Assembly (NCBI GenBank): GCA_963526735.1
Contig: CAURNU010000001.1
Coordinates: 1-64,000 of the forward strand
Reading direction: 5' to 3'
DNA from: CAMUQR01 sp963526735
Lineage (GTDB): Bacteria > Patescibacteriota > Saccharimonadia > Saccharimonadales > Saccharimonadaceae
Length of the DNA: 64,000 nt
Part shown: in pieces, positions 51,870 through 60,255 of the stretch
Layout of the letters: the number at the start of each line of letters is the position of its first letter
Numbering within the stretch: position 1 is the first letter of the stretch
Program-made: the position numbers and the translations under genes
The notes under the pieces: model-generated
What the model was told of the DNA's origin: nothing
Database searches by the model: none
The model's input: the letters and a program-made list of their open reading frames with translations, nothing else

Positions 51870-52727
51870 TTAATTAATGAAGCCATGCGGACGAGATTGC
51901 AGTGCGCTCCTTTCATAATCTGTGGTGATTTTGTAACCCGGCTTAATCTTAACGTCGTCTTGATAGCCAGGCGCATGATCCCATCTAGATCTGCCTGTAA
52001 AAAAGCAGAACAGCATCATGGCTTTAGCGTTAGTGGCTTTTGCCTCAACATGAATAAAGCCACTTTCGCTCATCATCCCATACACAAAACCAGTTCCGAC
52101 CACCTCAGCCACATCATTATACCAAGGACGGGTTTTAAATCTCTTAAATCCCTCCTTGCGTTTATTTAACATGGCTAGCGTTTTGCTTTGTGGTCCATAG
52201 TTATCTTCAATAAACCCAGTGGCCTCATCCTTGATTTGGCTGAAACCACTATAATCCCAATAATATTTAATGCTTCTAAACACCTCATAAACATAGAGTT
52301 GTCTATTGGGATTGATGTTACCGTTTTTATCGACAAGATAGTCTAAGATGTGAGTCTTAGATAACCTCTCGAATGAATCATAGTACCATTTTCCTTTTTT
52401 AACATCCTTAGGAACTGGTGCGCCCGGATTGGGCTTCAGTTCCAAGATGCGAGTCCAGACACTGGCAAGTTTTGCCACAGTGAATGGCTCCTTTGGCACA
52501 TAGCTAGCCGGCGCCATAATTGGCTTCTCGTATCTCACTCCGCCAAGGCCACTGACTATCTTACCATCAACCTTTTTGTCAGGGAAAATATCTATCCCTG
52601 CTGCGAAGTATATATATGTCTTATGCGCCCTATCAATATATTCAGCATGAGCTACTAAATGTATTAATGAATTGGCTAGGATTAATAAGCTAACTATCAT
52701 TATTTTAAATATTTTATTATTTTTCAT
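51870..52727 (-). CDS. Exported protein with S-layer-homology-like repeats (285 aa)
   Basis: An N-terminal signal (KNNKIFKIMIVSLLILANS, cleavage probably after VAHA) is followed by about 250 residues. These contain at least two SLH-like units: AKLASVWTRILEL ... DVKKGKWYYDSFERLSKTHIL ... NINPNRQLYVYEVFRSI, and WYNDVAEVVGTGFVYG ... ATNAKAMMLF. SLH domains usually bind cell wall polymers. The units are divergent and the usual TRAE motif is weak. Start is placed at 52727, because GGAGG lies 9 bases upstream; an ATG 9 codons earlier lacks that. Codons are somewhat more A/T-rich than its neighbours. Confidence 0.7.
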   Translation of the reverse strand: MKNNKIFKIMIVSLLILANSLIHLVAHAEYIDRAHKTYIYFAAGIDIFPDKKVDGKIVSGLGGVRYEKPIMAPASYVPKEPFTVAKLASVWTRILELKPNPGAPVPKDVKKGKWYYDSFERLSKTHILDYLVDKNGNINPNRQLYVYEVFRSIKYYWDYSGFSQIKDEATGFIEDNYGPQSKTLAMLNKRKEGFKRFKTRPWYNDVAEVVGTGFVYGMMSESGFIHVEAKATNAKAMMLFCFFTGRSRWDHAPGYQDDVKIKPGYKITTDYERSALQSRPHGFIN

Positions 52728-52892
52728 TTTATTACCCTCCCTATTTAATTTCAAAAATTAAAAAATAATATTTATATTAATCAATTACTATTTTAATGTT
52801 CTCCTTCGGGCAAGTTAATCTACATCAACTTACCATGAAAGTTACCAAGATTATAACAGATTATAAATAATTAGTCAAGAGCTATTAGCCTT

Positions 52893-53669
52893 TTAATCTT
52901 TTTTTGCGTTAATTTCAGCTTGGATGTCTTCAATATTGCGGTCAAAGTCATAGCTATCAATATCATAATTAGATGAGTTCTTGTCCTGATTCTCGTATAG
53001 CTCCTTAGCCTTCTTCATATACTTCAGAGCTGCAAGCTTATCCACTGGTCGATAACTATTTGACAAGCGGAAATAAGTCAGGTGGTCAGCACCGCTATTT
53101 TGCTTAATTTCTTTGGCTAATTCATCGAGTTTGTTAAGACGTTCAGTGTCATTGGCGCTAGTACTAGCAATATAAATCAGCTGTTGCAACAGTTCATTTG
53201 ACTTCTTCGCTGGCAAGGTATCCTTGGTTTCTTTCAAAACATCGGTCGCCTTGTCGTATTGTTTTTGATTTTCACATTCAGTACGTGCCTTTTCACTCGA
53301 CAATTGACACTCTGGATAATTAAAATCTTTTTTGTTTAAAACATTATCGGCTTTTTCGATGGCTACCTTTTCAGCGGCTTTTTTTGCGGCGCGCTCTTTT
53401 TCAAGTTTATCGAGGTAATTTTTATGCAAAACAGCCCATACCACTAGGCTAATCACCGCACATCCCAGTACCACCAGACCGATGGTTTTCAGAGTGCGTT
53501 TTTTGACTTTGTTCAGAGAGGAACGGTTGGTTTCAACAGAGTGATCTTGTGGTTTGTCGGTAGTTTTTGGCTTTGGTTTTAAGGCATCAAGCTCCGCCTG
53601 CATCGCCTGCTGTTTGGCACGCTCTTCGGCTTGATGATCAATCACGACGGTAGTTTTCTTTTTAAGCAT
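52893..53669 (-). CDS. Membrane-anchored helical-repeat protein (258 aa)
   Basis: A cytoplasmic Lys/Gln/Ala-rich N-terminus (1-60), one membrane helix (about 63-84), then a helical domain with possible TPR-like pairs (about 110-258, YRPVDKLAALKYMKKAKELYEN). No family is recognised. The start has AAGGGGA upstream. It lies 3' of truB on the same strand, with 57 bases between. It resembles in layout, but not clearly in sequence, the protein at 32790. Confidence 0.6.
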   Translation of the reverse strand: MLKKKTTVVIDHQAEERAKQQAMQAELDALKPKPKTTDKPQDHSVETNRSSLNKVKKRTLKTIGLVVLGCAVISLVVWAVLHKNYLDKLEKERAAKKAAEKVAIEKADNVLNKKDFNYPECQLSSEKARTECENQKQYDKATDVLKETKDTLPAKKSNELLQQLIYIASTSANDTERLNKLDELAKEIKQNSGADHLTYFRLSNSYRPVDKLAALKYMKKAKELYENQDKNSSNYDIDSYDFDRNIEDIQAEINAKKD

Positions 53670-53726
53670 AAAAATCCCCTTATTAGTTATGGTTATATTT
53701 TATCACAAAATAAAATCGACTCCAAC

Positions 53727-54386
53727 TTATGCTAATTGGTTGAATTTGAGAGCTTGGTCGACTGTCTTATCGGCAATCGCCAAACGACGTAATGTCTGAC
53801 AATATGCCCCAACGCCCAGAGCTCGACCGAGATCGACCGCCAATGAACGAATATAAGTTCCCGAGGAGACTTTGACACGCACAGTCAAACGTGGATAAGC
53901 ATAACCGAGTAGTTCTAGCTGATAAATCGTCACTTGGCGACGAGGCATTTCGACCGCCCGACCCTGACGCGCCAGCTGATAAGCGCGCTGACCGTTGATT
54001 TTGATCGCACTAAAAACCGGTGGTGTCTGCCAAATCACCCCAGTTAATTGCGTCATAGCCAATTGTATCGTCGCCAATGACGGTTGCTGGCGGGAGTGCT
54101 GATGCAACTTGCCCTCAATATCAGCCGTCAAGCTGGTTTTACCCAGCACAAAAGTCGCCTGATAAATCTTATCTTGTTTGGTAAACTCCTGAGCGTGCTT
54201 GCACATCGTGCCAGTCACCAGAATCATCAAACCCGTCGCAAATGGATCAAGTGTGCCAGTATGGCCAACTTTAGCTTTTTTACCAAGCTGTTGCGACAAA
54301 TGATAGCGCACTTTAGCAACAACCCCGAAGCTAGAGATACCTCGGGGTTTATCGATTAGTACAATGTCATCGTTGTTGAGTTGCAT
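53727..54386 (-). CDS. truB: tRNA pseudouridine-55 synthase TruB (219 aa)
   Basis: Makes pseudouridine in the T-loop of tRNA. Motifs: IVLIDKPRGISSFGVV, the catalytic Asp in KVGHTGTLDPFATGLMIL, QTPPVFSAIKINGQRAYQLAR, and VSSGTYIRSLAVDLG. The C-terminal PUA domain is missing, so the protein is short (typical length is near 300). The start is the ATG at 54386; a TTG three codons earlier is possible. It follows the DHH-like gene closely, as in Firmicutes where nrnA precedes truB. Confidence 0.93.
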   Translation of the reverse strand: MQLNNDDIVLIDKPRGISSFGVVAKVRYHLSQQLGKKAKVGHTGTLDPFATGLMILVTGTMCKHAQEFTKQDKIYQATFVLGKTSLTADIEGKLHQHSRQQPSLATIQLAMTQLTGVIWQTPPVFSAIKINGQRAYQLARQGRAVEMPRRQVTIYQLELLGYAYPRLTVRVKVSSGTYIRSLAVDLGRALGVGAYCQTLRRLAIADKTVDQALKFNQLA

Positions 54387-54396
54387 ATATTTCAAT

Positions 54397-56736
54397 TTAT
54401 TCAGGGATTACGAACTGGTTTTCTGGTACTGGCGGTTTTGGTTGAGCTGGAGCTGGGGTTTTTAGACCAATCGCCTGAGCTTCTTGTGGTGTTAACTGAG
54501 CGTCAAGGTTAGGTAAGGTGTTCGGCTGGACAGGAGTTGGCTGTGGAGCCGGTGCTGGTGCGGGCTGAGTCATGGGTTGTGGAGCAGATTGAGCGACCGG
54601 CGCTGGCTGGTTGACAGCTGGTTGAGGTTGCGGTGCAGGTTGAGGTGCTGGAGTTGAGGCTTGAGGAGCAACTGGCGCAGTTGGCGCTTCGAGCGCGTCA
54701 AACGGGTTATTTTTCAAATCAGTTTCTACCGGTGGAAGACTGGTCATCGTCATCGAATCCAAAGCCGGAGGCATTGGTGGCAATGGCGGTGGCAAATCCA
54801 AGCCAGCTGGCATTGGCGGTACTGGTGGAGCCACTGGACTTAATTCCTGCGCAATCTGTTCAGTCAAGCTCGGTCCACCATCAGTTGGCTTATCGACTGG
54901 CTGAATCACCTTGTGCGGACGACGTTTAAGGCTGTTTTTGAGTTTTTTTGCTTGATTGGCTAAAAATTTCTGAGCACTAGCGGGTTGAGGGGTGGGATTA
55001 ATCACATTTGCAGTGTCTACAGTAGTCGTTGGTTTCGCCACTGTTGGAGTGACAGCTGGTTGGCGTGGCGTTTCAATAAACTCCCCGGCTGGATCGGGCG
55101 CTGATACAACTGGTTGAGGTTGCGGAGCAGGAACTGCTGGCGCTGGTTGTGGAGCAGGCTGAACTACTGGCGCTGGTTGAGCGACTACTGGTTGTGGCGC
55201 TGTAATAACCGGTTCTGATACTGGTACTTGCGAAACAGGAGCTGGTTCTGGCGCCATTGTCGGCTCTACGCTAGCCGAGGTAGCTTGTTCGGTCGATTGC
55301 TTGGTTTGGTTCATTTTATCCAAAAAAGCTTGTTTATACTGGTTAACCTTGTCCCATGATTCGTCTTTAGCAACTGGTTTTTTTGCTGGAGTGCTTGGTT
55401 CGACTGGTTCAATCGCCTCTGGCGCAATCGGTGCGACAACTGGCGGTTCGACTGCTGGCAATTCTGGTTCTGATGGTGCTTCTGGCTCATCTGATGAAGC
55501 ACCAGATTGGTCATCATCATCTTGATCGTCAGTTTCTTCCTCTGGCTCTTGTACCATTTCGGCAATCATTTGACGCAAATCCGCCTTGCTGGTTGCTGAT
55601 TCTTTAACACCACCGTAGATTCCCCGCGGTGCCTCATCAGTTTGAACTGGCTCGGCAGGCGTTTCTACAGGCCTCGCCTCTGATTCAGTCTCTTGTGGTT
55701 CGACTGAGGCTGATGTTTCAACTTCAGATGCCGACGTCTCTACTTCAGGCGCTGGCGCAACTTCAGCTACCACTTCCGTCTCTGTCTCAACTGGTGCCAC
55801 TTCAGGCGTTTTTGCTTCATCCACTGAAGTTTCCGGATGTTCAATCACTGCCTCATGTTCTAAATTATTCTCGGTAGTTTGCTTCGCTGGAACGGTTTTT
55901 TCCGCTGGAGCAGGTTTTTGACTTAAAGATTGTTTTAGCTCAGCGATTTTCTTCGGCTCATCTAGTTCTTTTGCGATTAATTGCTGGTTAGCGCCCTGAC
56001 CCATTAGCACCGCTGCTAAACTCATAATTTCTGGAGTGGTTAAATTATTACTAAATCGCTCCGTAATTGCCACTAGACCAGTCATCAGCGCCGTCGCCAC
56101 TGAGCTATCAATCAAGACCGTATCCACTGGCTGGCCGTTTTCGTCTAGTTTCGGATCAAGGCTTAAACTCAAATCCGCCACTATTTGAGCGTAAGATTGC
56201 AGAGCTGGCTCTTGCCAGTTGAGATTACCGAGTTCCGTCATCGCTGAACCAACCCCGATTGATGCCACAAAGGCACTGTGTAAGATACGACCGTGCGCCT
56301 CGAGGGCTTTGTCAAGATCAGCTTGGTTTTGTACACCCAGCGCAATCACCAAATCAACGTTATAATCACCTTGACTAAACTCCAAATCCTTGACCGTCAC
56401 CGCACCTTTGCTTGGCGTAATCGACACGCGCACCATACCATCAACTACCTTGGTGCGAATCCGATCGGCTTTCGTTGGATTTAAGGCAATAATAAAATCC
56501 CGTAGCCCATCAACTGTTTTATCAAAAAACTTATTTGGCTCAAGAAAGTTCAGCACACTCGGGATTTCCCCACTAAAAATCGTGGTGACGTGTTCGTTGG
56601 TTTTGTTCAAAATCAAAGTCAGACCCAACGCCGATGTTAATTCGTCGATGGTTGGGTTAGCGCTCAGCGCTATTAAAATATTTTCAGATTGTTTAATTTG
56701 TTCGATAAGTGCGTCACGCGCGCCGGTGTTATTCAT
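54397..56736 (-). CDS. Degenerate DHH-family protein with long Pro/Ala/Glu tail (779 aa)
   Basis: The N-terminal 240 residues resemble NrnA/DHH phosphoesterases in layout: ENILIALSANPTIDELTSALGL stands where HxxPDxDAIGS is expected, so the metal-binding His and Asp pattern is largely lost. GSAMTELGNL and LMTGLVAITERFSNN fit the later core. The remaining 540 residues are low-complexity (Pro, Ala, Glu, Val, Gln), with runs such as APQPAPQPQPAVN. It precedes truB, the usual neighbour of nrnA. It may act as a scaffold instead of a nuclease. EF-P would be needed to translate the tail. Confidence 0.75.
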   Translation of the reverse strand: MNNTGARDALIEQIKQSENILIALSANPTIDELTSALGLTLILNKTNEHVTTIFSGEIPSVLNFLEPNKFFDKTVDGLRDFIIALNPTKADRIRTKVVDGMVRVSITPSKGAVTVKDLEFSQGDYNVDLVIALGVQNQADLDKALEAHGRILHSAFVASIGVGSAMTELGNLNWQEPALQSYAQIVADLSLSLDPKLDENGQPVDTVLIDSSVATALMTGLVAITERFSNNLTTPEIMSLAAVLMGQGANQQLIAKELDEPKKIAELKQSLSQKPAPAEKTVPAKQTTENNLEHEAVIEHPETSVDEAKTPEVAPVETETEVVAEVAPAPEVETSASEVETSASVEPQETESEARPVETPAEPVQTDEAPRGIYGGVKESATSKADLRQMIAEMVQEPEEETDDQDDDDQSGASSDEPEAPSEPELPAVEPPVVAPIAPEAIEPVEPSTPAKKPVAKDESWDKVNQYKQAFLDKMNQTKQSTEQATSASVEPTMAPEPAPVSQVPVSEPVITAPQPVVAQPAPVVQPAPQPAPAVPAPQPQPVVSAPDPAGEFIETPRQPAVTPTVAKPTTTVDTANVINPTPQPASAQKFLANQAKKLKNSLKRRPHKVIQPVDKPTDGGPSLTEQIAQELSPVAPPVPPMPAGLDLPPPLPPMPPALDSMTMTSLPPVETDLKNNPFDALEAPTAPVAPQASTPAPQPAPQPQPAVNQPAPVAQSAPQPMTQPAPAPAPQPTPVQPNTLPNLDAQLTPQEAQAIGLKTPAPAQPKPPVPENQFVIPE

Positions 56737-56866
56737 GTTTTGCCTTTTTTAAGTTAGTTGATGTTGGTTTTTATTATATAAATATGTTTTCATTATATCA
56801 AATTTAAGTGATTTTGTCAATAGGCTTATGGTTAAAATCCTCTGGAGAAGCTTTTTTGAGCAACTC

Positions 56867-56895
56867 TTTACAAAAGTGAGTTTTTTTAGTATAAT
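56867..56895 (+). promoter_or_regulatory. Promoter of rpsT
   Basis: TTTACA (56867-56872), a 17-base spacer, TATAAT (56890-56895). The leader is about 45 bases with AAAGGAG. Confidence 0.75.
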
Positions 56896-56944
56896 CGTCA
56901 GAAGTCAATAATTATTTAATTTTAAGAACTAAAAAAGGAGACTA

Positions 56945-57199
56945 ATGCCAATTATTAAATCCGCCGTCAAACGTGCGCGCCAAGCTGAAAAGCGAACTGC
57001 TAACAATCGCCAAATTAAAACTGCTATCAAATCAGCCGTCAAAGCGTTTGTCGCCAGTCCAAGCCAAGCTACCCTGTCTGTTGCTCAAAGTGAACTCGAC
57101 AAAGCTGTTAAAAAAGGCTTAATCAAGAAAAACACCGCTAGCCGTCGCAAGGCTAATTTATCAAAAGCTGCCAAAGCGGCCGACGTTAAAATTAAATAA
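56945..57199 (+). CDS. rpsT: 30S ribosomal protein S20 (84 aa)
   Basis: Lys/Ala-rich helical protein of the small subunit. KSAVKRARQAEKRTANNRQIKTAIKS at the N-terminus and LIKKNTASRRKANLSKA at the C-terminus are family hallmarks. Normal length. AAAGGAG lies 6 bases before the ATG. It stands alone with promoter and terminator. Confidence 0.95.
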   Translation: MPIIKSAVKRARQAEKRTANNRQIKTAIKSAVKAFVASPSQATLSVAQSELDKAVKKGLIKKNTASRRKANLSKAAKAADVKIK

Positions 57200-57219
57200 T
57201 TGCTCTATCTTTTACTTTT

Positions 57220-57249
57220 AAAAATCCCGATCAGCCTGGTCGGGATTTT
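57220..57249 (+). terminator. Terminator of rpsT
   Basis: AAAATCCCGA (57221-57230) pairs with TCGGGATTTT (57240-57249). Confidence 0.8.
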
Positions 57250-57252
57250 GAT

Positions 57253-57281
57253 TTGCCTAAAATGGTTATGTTTACTATAAT
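57253..57281 (+). promoter_or_regulatory. Promoter of the 364-aa gene, leaderless
   Basis: TTGCCT (57253-57258), a 17-base spacer, TATAAT (57276-57281), then 7 bases to the ATG at 57289. Confidence 0.75.
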
Positions 57282-57288
57282 AGAAACA

Positions 57289-58383
57289 ATGAATCAAAAT
57301 CCTATCTTACCATCAATTCGCCTCAAAGAAGAGCCCGGCACGCTCTTATTGTCAATTTTGTTTAAATCGCTCAATCCCCGTTGGGGCAATGTCGATAGTC
57401 ATCTGTCGCGGATGGTGCTGGATTATTTTCGCTTCATCGTGTTGCGTCCCGAATATACCTCGACTATCCAGGAGTTTTCACAACAAAACATCTCGGAAGA
57501 AGTGTTATATCAATTAGCACTGACTTACAATCATCACGAACGCAATGATTTTATTCTTAAAGATTTAAATCGCACTACCGGCATTCCAATGCCAACTCTG
57601 ATGCAACATCAATATGCCCTACTTAAGACTCTTGCTAGTTTTAAAACTACGGTTGATTCATCGCCTTTGCGCCAGCTATTTACTACTTTTCAGACTAAAG
57701 ACACTCACGAACGCCTCGAGACCATGGATCAACTCAAGGAAGAACTGACGCAGGCTTATCAGTTTTTTAACCCAAATATCAGCCAAAGCGAGTTTATTTT
57801 TACCCCGAGCGATCCGTTATTTTCGGAATATATTGGGCACAGCATCAATCTATCAGCTCGGCAAATTGTCTTTTTAACCCATAATTCGCAGGTCAAAACT
57901 CAGATTTATCAGATTTTGCGGACGATTTTACAACCGATTCTCAAACCGCTTGTTTCTCAGCTCTCACCCGCCCAAAAACAACAAATTCACAATATGTCTA
58001 GTGGTAAAATGCGTCAATTATACGGTCCGAATAGTTTTGATCTGCTGTTATCGGAGATTATTACGCTCTACTATAACAATCTGCGGACTCATCAACCACT
58101 TGAGGATTTCCCGGCTTTTCAAGCTCGCGTTAATAAAATTACCGACAAGAACTTCTTGCGCTCACTCGAAGGCAATAGCCATTTGCGCCTACGTTGCGAA
58201 TACCTACAGATTCACACCTTGGTTGATTTTAAAGCGCGCCTGCGTGAATATTATGATACTTTTTATCGCGATGAACTGGCTAATCGTCTGATTCGCCTAT
58301 TGCAAAATTACGATGTCCAAAAAGACAATATCAGCTTCCAACAGTTTATGACCAATAATTTTGCCAAGATTTTTGTGGTATAA
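57289..58383 (+). CDS. Unrecognised soluble protein (364 aa)
   Basis: No family recognised. A mostly helical, soluble protein with His, Gln and Leu spread evenly, no membrane helix, no signal peptide, no Cys-rich motif. The start is set at 57289 from the promoter (TATAAT ends 7 bases before); a TTG-started extension to 57253 would overlap the -35 box. The stop codon overlaps the -10 box of tRNA-Ser. Codon use matches the chromosome, so it is likely a long-term resident. Confidence 0.65.
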   Translation: MNQNPILPSIRLKEEPGTLLLSILFKSLNPRWGNVDSHLSRMVLDYFRFIVLRPEYTSTIQEFSQQNISEEVLYQLALTYNHHERNDFILKDLNRTTGIPMPTLMQHQYALLKTLASFKTTVDSSPLRQLFTTFQTKDTHERLETMDQLKEELTQAYQFFNPNISQSEFIFTPSDPLFSEYIGHSINLSARQIVFLTHNSQVKTQIYQILRTILQPILKPLVSQLSPAQKQQIHNMSSGKMRQLYGPNSFDLLLSEIITLYYNNLRTHQPLEDFPAFQARVNKITDKNFLRSLEGNSHLRLRCEYLQIHTLVDFKARLREYYDTFYRDELANRLIRLLQNYDVQKDNISFQQFMTNNFAKIFVV

Positions 58384-58384
58384 T
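58379..58384 (+). promoter_or_regulatory. -10 box of tRNA-Ser
   Basis: TATAAT overlapping the stop codon of the preceding gene, 11 bases before the tRNA; preceded by TGTGG. No clear -35. Confidence 0.45.
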
Positions 58385-58395
58385 AGTCGGTGTTC

Positions 58396-58485
<90 letters not shown>

Positions 58486-58494
58486 CGAGAAGCT

Positions 58495-58525
58495 CCCGAC
58501 CAAGCATTAGACTGGTCGGGTTTTT
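58495..58525 (+). terminator. Terminator of tRNA-Ser
   Basis: CCCGACC (58495-58501) pairs with GGTCGGG (58514-58520), followed by TTTTT. Confidence 0.85.
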
Positions 58526-58528
58526 CTG

Positions 58529-58537
58529 TGCTACAAT
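58529..58537 (+). promoter_or_regulatory. Extended -10 promoter of the HIT gene
   Basis: TGC-TACAAT (hexamer 58532-58537); a leader of about 18 bases with GGGAG as ribosome site. Confidence 0.55.
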
Positions 58538-58562
58538 ATCCTCAACTAAACGGGAGAAATTT

Positions 58563-58955
58563 ATGAGTACAATTTTTCAAAAAATCATCGATGGTGAGAT
58601 TCCGACTCACAAAATCTACGAAGACGACCGCGTGCTGGCATTTTTGGATATTTTTCCAACTAATACTGGCCATACTCTGGTTATTCCCAAGCAAGCTGTT
58701 GAATTTATCTGGGATCTGCCAGCCAATGATTATGTCTATCTGATGACCATTGTCCAGAAACTAGCGTGTCATCTCCGTTCCCAGCTCCCCTATCAATATG
58801 TTGGCTCACAAATTGTTGGCGTTGACGTGCCTCATGCTCACGTTCACCTGATTCCGTTTAACACCGTAGCGGAGTTTACTAATCCCGATAAACAACCAGC
58901 TGATCAAGCCGAATTAGCTGATTTAGCACAAAAATTATTTATCACCGAACTATAA
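58563..58955 (+). CDS. HIT-family nucleotide hydrolase (130 aa)
   Basis: A histidine-triad protein of the HinT/Fhit type, acting on AMP-linked substrates. The fold starts with IFQKIIDGEIPTHKIYEDD and DIFPTNTGHTLVIPK; the active-site triad is HAHVHL (about 105-110). The start at 58563 has GGGAG 6 bases upstream; a longer frame from 58410 runs through the tRNA-Ser gene and is rejected. rlmH follows after 6 bases. The exact substrate is unknown. Confidence 0.92.
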   Translation: MSTIFQKIIDGEIPTHKIYEDDRVLAFLDIFPTNTGHTLVIPKQAVEFIWDLPANDYVYLMTIVQKLACHLRSQLPYQYVGSQIVGVDVPHAHVHLIPFNTVAEFTNPDKQPADQAELADLAQKLFITEL

Positions 58956-58961
58956 ATCCTT

Positions 58962-59411
58962 ATGAAAATCATCTCTGTTGGTAAAAAACCGCCTCGTTGG
59001 CTCGCTGAGCCGTTAGACGACTATTCTCGCCGTTTACAGGCCGTTTGGCGCCCAGAATGGCTCTTGATTCAACATTCACCTCACACCAGCCCAGAAATGG
59101 CTAAAAATGCCGAATCCGAGCAAATTTTAGCGAGGGTTAAGCCCGATGATTACGTTATCTTACTAGATGAAACCGGTCAACTCCTGTCCTCACCCGAATT
59201 AGCCACTCGGCTCGAAGCCCAGCGTGGACAAGCGATTGTCTGTATTATTGGTGGGGCTTACGGGGTTAATCAAGCCGTTAAACAACGCGCTAATCTAATT
59301 TGGAGCTTATCAAAACTGGTTTTTCCGCATCAAATTGTGCGGTTGATACTTATTGAACAACTCTATCGCGCCCAGTGCATTATCAATCACCACCCTTATC
59401 ACCATCAGTAG
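58962..59411 (+). CDS. rlmH: 23S rRNA (pseudouridine-1915-N3) methyltransferase RlmH (149 aa)
   Basis: A SPOUT-class enzyme that methylates pseudouridine 1915 in helix 69 of 23S rRNA. MKIISVGKK at the N-terminus, LLDETGQLLSSPELA in the middle, the SAM-knot phrase IVCIIGGAYGVNQAV, and the C-terminal SLSKLVFPHQIVRLILIEQLYRA-type helix plus an HHPYHH tail match the family. Normal length. Co-transcribed with the HIT gene. Confidence 0.95.
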   Translation: MKIISVGKKPPRWLAEPLDDYSRRLQAVWRPEWLLIQHSPHTSPEMAKNAESEQILARVKPDDYVILLDETGQLLSSPELATRLEAQRGQAIVCIIGGAYGVNQAVKQRANLIWSLSKLVFPHQIVRLILIEQLYRAQCIINHHPYHHQ

Positions 59412-59412
59412 C

Positions 59413-59441
59413 TTGCTTTTTGAAAAGAACTGTGCAATACT
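59413..59441 (+). promoter_or_regulatory. Promoter of small membrane protein 1
   Basis: TTGCTT (59413-59418), a 17-base spacer ending TGTGC, AATACT (59436-59441). The -35 overlaps the region just after the rlmH stop. Confidence 0.6.
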
Positions 59442-59491
59442 CTAATAGCCATTTAACTATGGCATATTTCAATAGAAAGGAGGGGATGGCA

Positions 59492-59779
59492 ATGTCTGTG
59501 TTACACATATTGATGCGCTCAAGACTATTGCTAGTTGTTTTGGCAGTAATTTACGCCATTACACACTGGAGCGTAGCACATTTTAACCAGCGCATCAGAA
59601 GAGAACGACCGACTTCGATCAGCACCATGACAGAAGCTGACACGAATCAGTCAATTAACGACATGGTGCGACTAATGAACATCAGAGACGCATTTGCAAT
59701 TGTTGCTGATTATTGTCTATCATTCATGCAAGCTATTGGCTTGATGTATCTGATAGTTTTTTTGTTGGCGGTTGATTAA
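59492..59779 (+). CDS. Small two-helix membrane protein 1 of 3 (95 aa)
   Basis: An N-terminal membrane helix (about 10-28), an amphipathic charged middle (30-65) and a C-terminal membrane helix (about 75-94). The start is the ATG at 59492, 8 bases after AAAGGAGG; an ATG two codons earlier is too close to that site. It is the first of three tandem genes with the same topology, the same TTGCTTTT-type promoter, a near-identical ribosome site and a CTCGGGG-type terminator. Sequence similarity between the three is low. Function unknown; small toxins, stress proteins or holin-like proteins are possible. Confidence 0.65.
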   Translation: MSVLHILMRSRLLLVVLAVIYAITHWSVAHFNQRIRRERPTSISTMTEADTNQSINDMVRLMNIRDAFAIVADYCLSFMQAIGLMYLIVFLLAVD

Positions 59780-59789
59780 TTCACCGCCA

Positions 59790-59820
59790 AACCTCGAGCC
59801 TTTGCTCGGGGTATTTTTTT
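59790..59820 (+). terminator. Terminator of small membrane protein 1
   Basis: CCTCGAGC pairs with GCTCGGGG (59792-59811), then TATTTTTTT. A second hairpin, GGCGGT/ACCGCC, overlaps the stop codon just before it. Confidence 0.8.
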
Positions 59821-59840
59821 ATAACAGCCATTGATTACTA

Positions 59841-59868
59841 TTGCTTTTTAGGCTTAATATGTTATGAT
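59841..59868 (+). promoter_or_regulatory. Promoter of small membrane protein 2
   Basis: TTGCTT (59841-59846), a 16-base spacer ending TGT, TATGAT (59863-59868). Confidence 0.55.
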
Positions 59869-59891
59869 ATATAAGAAAGGAGGGATAATAG

Positions 59892-60140
59892 ATGTTGCTA
59901 TTTTTCAACATGATGATTGCAATGTTGATCGCAGGCATATGCCTGGGTCGAGCAATTCGTACTTTTCAAGAAATGAAACGGATAAGTGCGAAGATGCGTG
60001 ATGAAAACATCACAGCGGAGCAATCCGACCAACTACTGAGGTATTTCAAACAAGTCCATCAATGCCACAAAGTATATATAAGCATTGCAATAACTTGTTA
60101 TATACTGGTTATTGCCATGGCACTATTAGCTAAATCCTAA
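59892..60140 (+). CDS. Small two-helix membrane protein 2 of 3 (82 aa)
   Basis: Topology as in the previous gene: a membrane helix at about 3-22, a charged amphipathic stretch (25-58, with MKRISAKMRDE) and a second helix at about 60-80. The ATG is 8 bases after AAAGGAGG. It has its own promoter and terminator. No family known. It could be a divergent paralogue of the flanking genes, judged by shared layout and control elements more than by sequence. Confidence 0.65.
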   Translation: MLLFFNMMIAMLIAGICLGRAIRTFQEMKRISAKMRDENITAEQSDQLLRYFKQVHQCHKVYISIAITCYILVIAMALLAKS

Positions 60141-60148
60141 GCTTTTCT

Positions 60149-60178
60149 ACCCCGAGTTAATCCGCTCGGGGCATTTTA
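60149..60178 (+). terminator. Terminator of small membrane protein 2
   Basis: CCCCGAG (60150-60156) pairs with CTCGGGG (60165-60171), then CATTTTAT. Confidence 0.75.
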
Positions 60179-60200
60179 TGGATTTAGAACATATTTAAGC

Positions 60201-60229
60201 TTGCTTTTATAGTCTAATCGTGATAATAT
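60201..60229 (+). promoter_or_regulatory. Promoter of small membrane protein 3
   Basis: TTGCTT (60201-60206), a 17-base spacer, TAATAT (60224-60229). Confidence 0.55.
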
Positions 60230-60255
60230 AGTGTCTTCTGAAAGGAGGGATAGGA

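Noticed and set aside
54397..55900. Pro/Ala/Glu-rich stretch considered as a DNA tandem repeat element
   Set aside because: The repeats are short amino-acid motifs of varied codons inside one open frame, so this is low-complexity protein sequence.
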